Assembly (NCBI RefSeq): GCF_014764305.1
Contig: NZ_CP061703.1
Location: 2,771,501 to 2,835,500 of the forward strand
Direction: 5' to 3'
Origin: Mesoflavibacter profundi
GTDB lineage: Bacteria; Bacteroidota; Bacteroidia; Flavobacteriales; Flavobacteriaceae
Length of the DNA: 64,000 nt
Positions 62,030 to 64,000 of the stretch are shown here, one piece after another; within the stretch, counting starts at the first letter, position 1, and each line of letters starts with the position of its first letter. Made by a program: the position numbers and the translations under genes. Below the pieces are notes generated by a model. That model saw only the letters and a list, made by a program, of their open reading frames with translations. It made no database searches and was not told the origin of the DNA.

Positions 62030-62902
62030 TTATCCCATTACTTCTGCAACTTTTTTACCAATTTCAGCTGGAGAATCTACTACGTGTATACCACAATCTC
62101 TCATAATAGCTTTTTTAGCTTGAGCAGTATCATCAGATCCACCAACAATTGCTCCTGCGTGACCCATTGTACGACCAGCTGGTGCAGTTTCTCCTGCAAT
62201 AAATCCAACGATTGGTTTTTTGCTTCCAGAAGCCTTGTACCAGTTAGCAGCATCTGCTTCTAATTGACCTCCGATTTCACCAATCATTACAACACATTCT
62301 GTTTCAGGATCATTAATTAATAATTCTACAGCTTCTTTTGTTGTTGTACCGATAATTGGATCTCCACCAATACCAATAGCTGTAGTAATACCTAAACCTT
62401 GTTTTACAACTTGGTCTGCAGCTTCATAAGTTAATGTACCTGATTTAGACACAATTCCTACTTTTCCTTGTTTGAATACAAAACCTGGCATAATACCAAC
62501 TTTTGCTTCACCTGGTGTAATTACACCTGGACAGTTAGGACCAACTAAACGACAGTCTTTATCTTTTATATAATCTGCAGCTTTAATCATATCTGCTACA
62601 GGAATTCCTTCTGTAATACAAATAATTACTTTAATACCAGCGTTAGCAGCTTCCATAATCGCATCTGCAGCAAATGCTGGCGGTACAAAAATAATTGAAG
62701 TATCTGCTCCAACTTTCTCTACAGCTTCTGCTACTGTGTTAAAAACAGGCTTGTCTAAATGTGTTTGTCCACCTTTTCCTGGTGTTACACCACCAACTAC
62801 GTTAGTGCCGTATTCTATCATTTGTCCAGCGTGGAAAGTACCTTCGCTACCTGTAAAACCTTGAACTATTATTTTTGAATCTTTGTTAACTAAAACGCTC
62901 AT
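62030..62902 (-). CDS. sucD: Succinyl-CoA ligase, alpha subunit
   Basis: 290 residues. CoA-binding Rossmann domain at the N-terminus ([33 protein letters not shown]), then [26 protein letters not shown], and the phosphohistidine site in [11 protein letters not shown]. Converts succinyl-CoA, ADP/GDP and phosphate to succinate and ATP/GTP in the TCA cycle. The beta subunit gene is not nearby. Monocistronic, own promoter box and terminator. Confidence 0.96.
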   Translation of the reverse strand: MSVLVNKDSKIIVQGFTGSEGTFHAGQMIEYGTNVVGGVTPGKGGQTHLDKPVFNTVAEAVEKVGADTSIIFVPPAFAADAIMEAANAGIKVIICITEGIPVADMIKAADYIKDKDCRLVGPNCPGVITPGEAKVGIMPGFVFKQGKVGIVSKSGTLTYEAADQVVKQGLGITTAIGIGGDPIIGTTTKEAVELLINDPETECVVMIGEIGGQLEADAANWYKASGSKKPIVGFIAGETAPAGRTMGHAGAIVGGSDDTAQAKKAIMRDCGIHVVDSPAEIGKKVAEVMG

Positions 62903-62950
62903 GTTTTGTATCTATTAAGAATTTTTATTTGATTTATTTTTTATGCGTAA

Positions 62951-62958
62951 CAAAAGTA
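62951..62958 (-). promoter_or_regulatory. -7 promoter box of sucD
   Basis: TACTTTTG on the minus strand, exact match to TAnnTTTG, 48 bases before the ATG. Confidence 0.5.
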
Positions 62959-62987
62959 AGAGATTGATTGCTATTTCTAAAGAAATT

Positions 62988-63392
62988 TCAAACATTAATT
63001 TCAGAAAAAGCCTGTAAATTTTCTGGAGTATCGTCTCCTAATTGACTTATCTCATATCCTTTGTATAATTGTTGGTCTTTTATTTCCCAAATAGAGATAA
63101 AATGAGCTAAGACTTCTTCTTCTTGAGGATTTTCAATAGAGGTTACATAAATAGTATATCGTGCTGTAACCGTATTATTATCTTCTAATAAATGACTTAA
63201 TTTGTAAGTGAAAGAATGAAATGCTTTTTTTAATGTGGCAATTCGCTCTTCTATCATTTTATAGTTAGAACACATATAGCCTTTACTGCTATTCCAATGT
63301 AAAATACAATCTTTATGAATGTATTCTAACACATTATTATCTTTTACAAAATCTAAACTATAAAATGTTTTTACAACTTCTTTTGGTGTCAT
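62988..63392 (-). CDS. NTF2/SnoaL-like protein
   Basis: 134 residues without signal peptide. The N-terminal KEVVKTFYSLDFVKDNNVLEYIHKDCILHWNSSKGY (in parts) and the later YTIYVTSIENPQEEEVLAHFISIWEIKDQQLYKGYEISQ show the alpha+beta cone fold of NTF2-like domains (helix then bent beta sheet, with W and H lining a pocket). It may bind a small ligand or be an enzyme; not determined. Its start is 1 base past the LpxD-like stop. Confidence 0.75.
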   Translation of the reverse strand: MTPKEVVKTFYSLDFVKDNNVLEYIHKDCILHWNSSKGYMCSNYKMIEERIATLKKAFHSFTYKLSHLLEDNNTVTARYTIYVTSIENPQEEEVLAHFISIWEIKDQQLYKGYEISQLGDDTPENLQAFSEINV

Positions 63393-63393
63393 T

Positions 63394-64000
63394 TTACTTT
63401 TGTTTTAATTGACTTAAAATTTCAGGAATTTTTTTAACGTATGCAAGATCTTTCAACTTAACTCTAGATTCTTCTATTGGTGTTCCAAAATAAGTTTTAT
63501 GTCCTTCTATAGATTTTGTAACACCTGTTTGCCCTAAAACATTAGCTTTTTTGCCAATGGTTATACCACTAGTAGTACCAACTTGTCCCCAAAGCGTGAC
63601 TTCATCTTCAATTATACAACAACCAGCGATTCCTGTTTGAGATGCGATTAAGCATTTTTTACCTATTACAGTATCGTGACCTACTTGTATTTGGTTATCC
63701 AGTTTAGAACCTTCGCCAATTGTTGTATCACCAGTCACACCACGATCAATACTACACATGGCGCCAATATCTACATTGTCTTTTATTACAACTCTTCCTC
63801 CAGATTTTAATTGATCAAACCCTTCTGGTCTATTTTTATAATAAAATGCACTTGCACCTAACACACTTCCTGCATGAATAGTCACATTATTACCAATAAT
63901 CGTATCATCATAAATACTAACATTAGAATGAATGACACAATTATCACCAATAGTTACATTGTTTCCAATAAAACAGTTTGGTTGAATAATGGTATTTGTT
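63394..64000 (-). CDS. lpxD: LpxD-like acyltransferase, left-handed beta helix, N-terminus outside window
   Basis: At least 202 residues, open to the window edge in the same frame (the GTG at 63885 is internal, not the start). Many hexapeptide units [LIV]-G-x-x form a left-handed beta helix, e.g. IGDNCVIHSN, VVIKDNVDIGAMCSIDRG, SKLDNQIQVGHDTVIG with a candidate catalytic His, and GTTSGITIGKKANVLGQTGVTKSI. It resembles UDP-3-O-acylglucosamine N-acyltransferase of lipid A synthesis; a second, LpxD-related paralogue is usual in Flavobacteriaceae, and this may be it. Confidence 0.8.
   Translation of the reverse strand, partial: TNTIIQPNCFIGNNVTIGDNCVIHSNVSIYDDTIIGNNVTIHAGSVLGASAFYYKNRPEGFDQLKSGGRVVIKDNVDIGAMCSIDRGVTGDTTIGEGSKLDNQIQVGHDTVIGKKCLIASQTGIAGCCIIEDEVTLWGQVGTTSGITIGKKANVLGQTGVTKSIEGHKTYFGTPIEESRVKLKDLAYVKKIPEILSQLKQK

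Noticed and set aside
63883-63885. GTG as the start of the LpxD-like gene
   Set aside because: The frame remains open with hexapeptide repeats up to the window edge, so the real start lies outside.

Overview
The window is strongly AT-rich chromosomal DNA from a member of the Bacteroidota, most likely a marine Flavobacteriaceae (Lacinutrix/Olleya/Winogradskyella-like; genus is only a guess). Reasons: promoters match the Bacteroidota -7 box TAnnTTTG, starts are preceded by A-rich leaders rather than Shine-Dalgarno sites, there is a surface protein with a gliding/T9SS type B C-terminal sorting domain, and the gene content is typical (PepSY-like, DUF1835, HEAT-fused ADP/ATP-carrier-like protein, fused E1 dehydrogenase, hisG-D-C-B-H-A-F-IE order). 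No rRNA, tRNA, CRISPR array, prophage or transposase was seen; most of the window is conserved core chromosome.

Layout. 1-2720 (minus): a truncated nucleoside phosphorylase, a DUF1835 protein, a SUI1/YciH factor and a 2-oxoglutarate/Fe(II) oxygenase. 2856-6088 (plus): an E1 alpha/beta fusion dehydrogenase and a secreted protein, with a frameshifted small gene between them. 6108-11244 (minus): an overlapping operon of TetR regulator, ABC exporter, HlyD adaptor and TolC; the ABC ATPase has lost nearly all catalytic motifs except Walker A. 11310-16435 (minus): YbdG-type mechanosensitive channel, RluE, topoisomerase III and a DUF1853 nuclease-like protein. 16548-19583: two SF2 helicases and hibernation factor HPF. 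19711-31407: M16 protease, two class-A-like serine hydrolases, a membrane carrier fused to HEAT repeats, and an apparently exported dikinase-like protein. 31547-43575: Old Yellow Enzyme reductase, FKBP isomerase, AraC regulator, TlpA-like thioredoxin, thioesterase, a 1203-residue repeat surface protein, a GreA-like small protein and others. 43651-46413 (minus): a stress/envelope cluster (Dps, MscS, DUF1328, two tiny acidic lipoproteins, an exported protein), several members of which share a near-identical leader before the start codon. 46568-50378: TruA-like enzyme, membrane proteins, sodium:solute symporter, lipoprotein.

50382-58198 (minus) is the complete histidine operon, hisG-hisD-hisC-hisB-hisH-hisA-hisF-hisIE. 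In front of it is a compact transcription attenuator: a good Bacteroidota promoter, an 18-residue leader peptide with five His codons (four consecutive), and a terminator whose 5' arm can pair instead with the end of the leader coding sequence. The spacers between the his genes carry several families of dispersed palindromic repeats. 58227-64000 (minus) holds an SPFH protein, a von Willebrand A membrane protein, FabG, SucD, an NTF2-like protein and a truncated LpxD-like acyltransferase.

The strongest items for follow-up are the his attenuator, the degenerate ABC ATPase, the exported glucan-dikinase-like protein, the shared leader in the stress cluster, and the hairpin-rich non-coding stretch at 32680-33225. 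All functional calls rest on motif recognition by eye; no database search was run.
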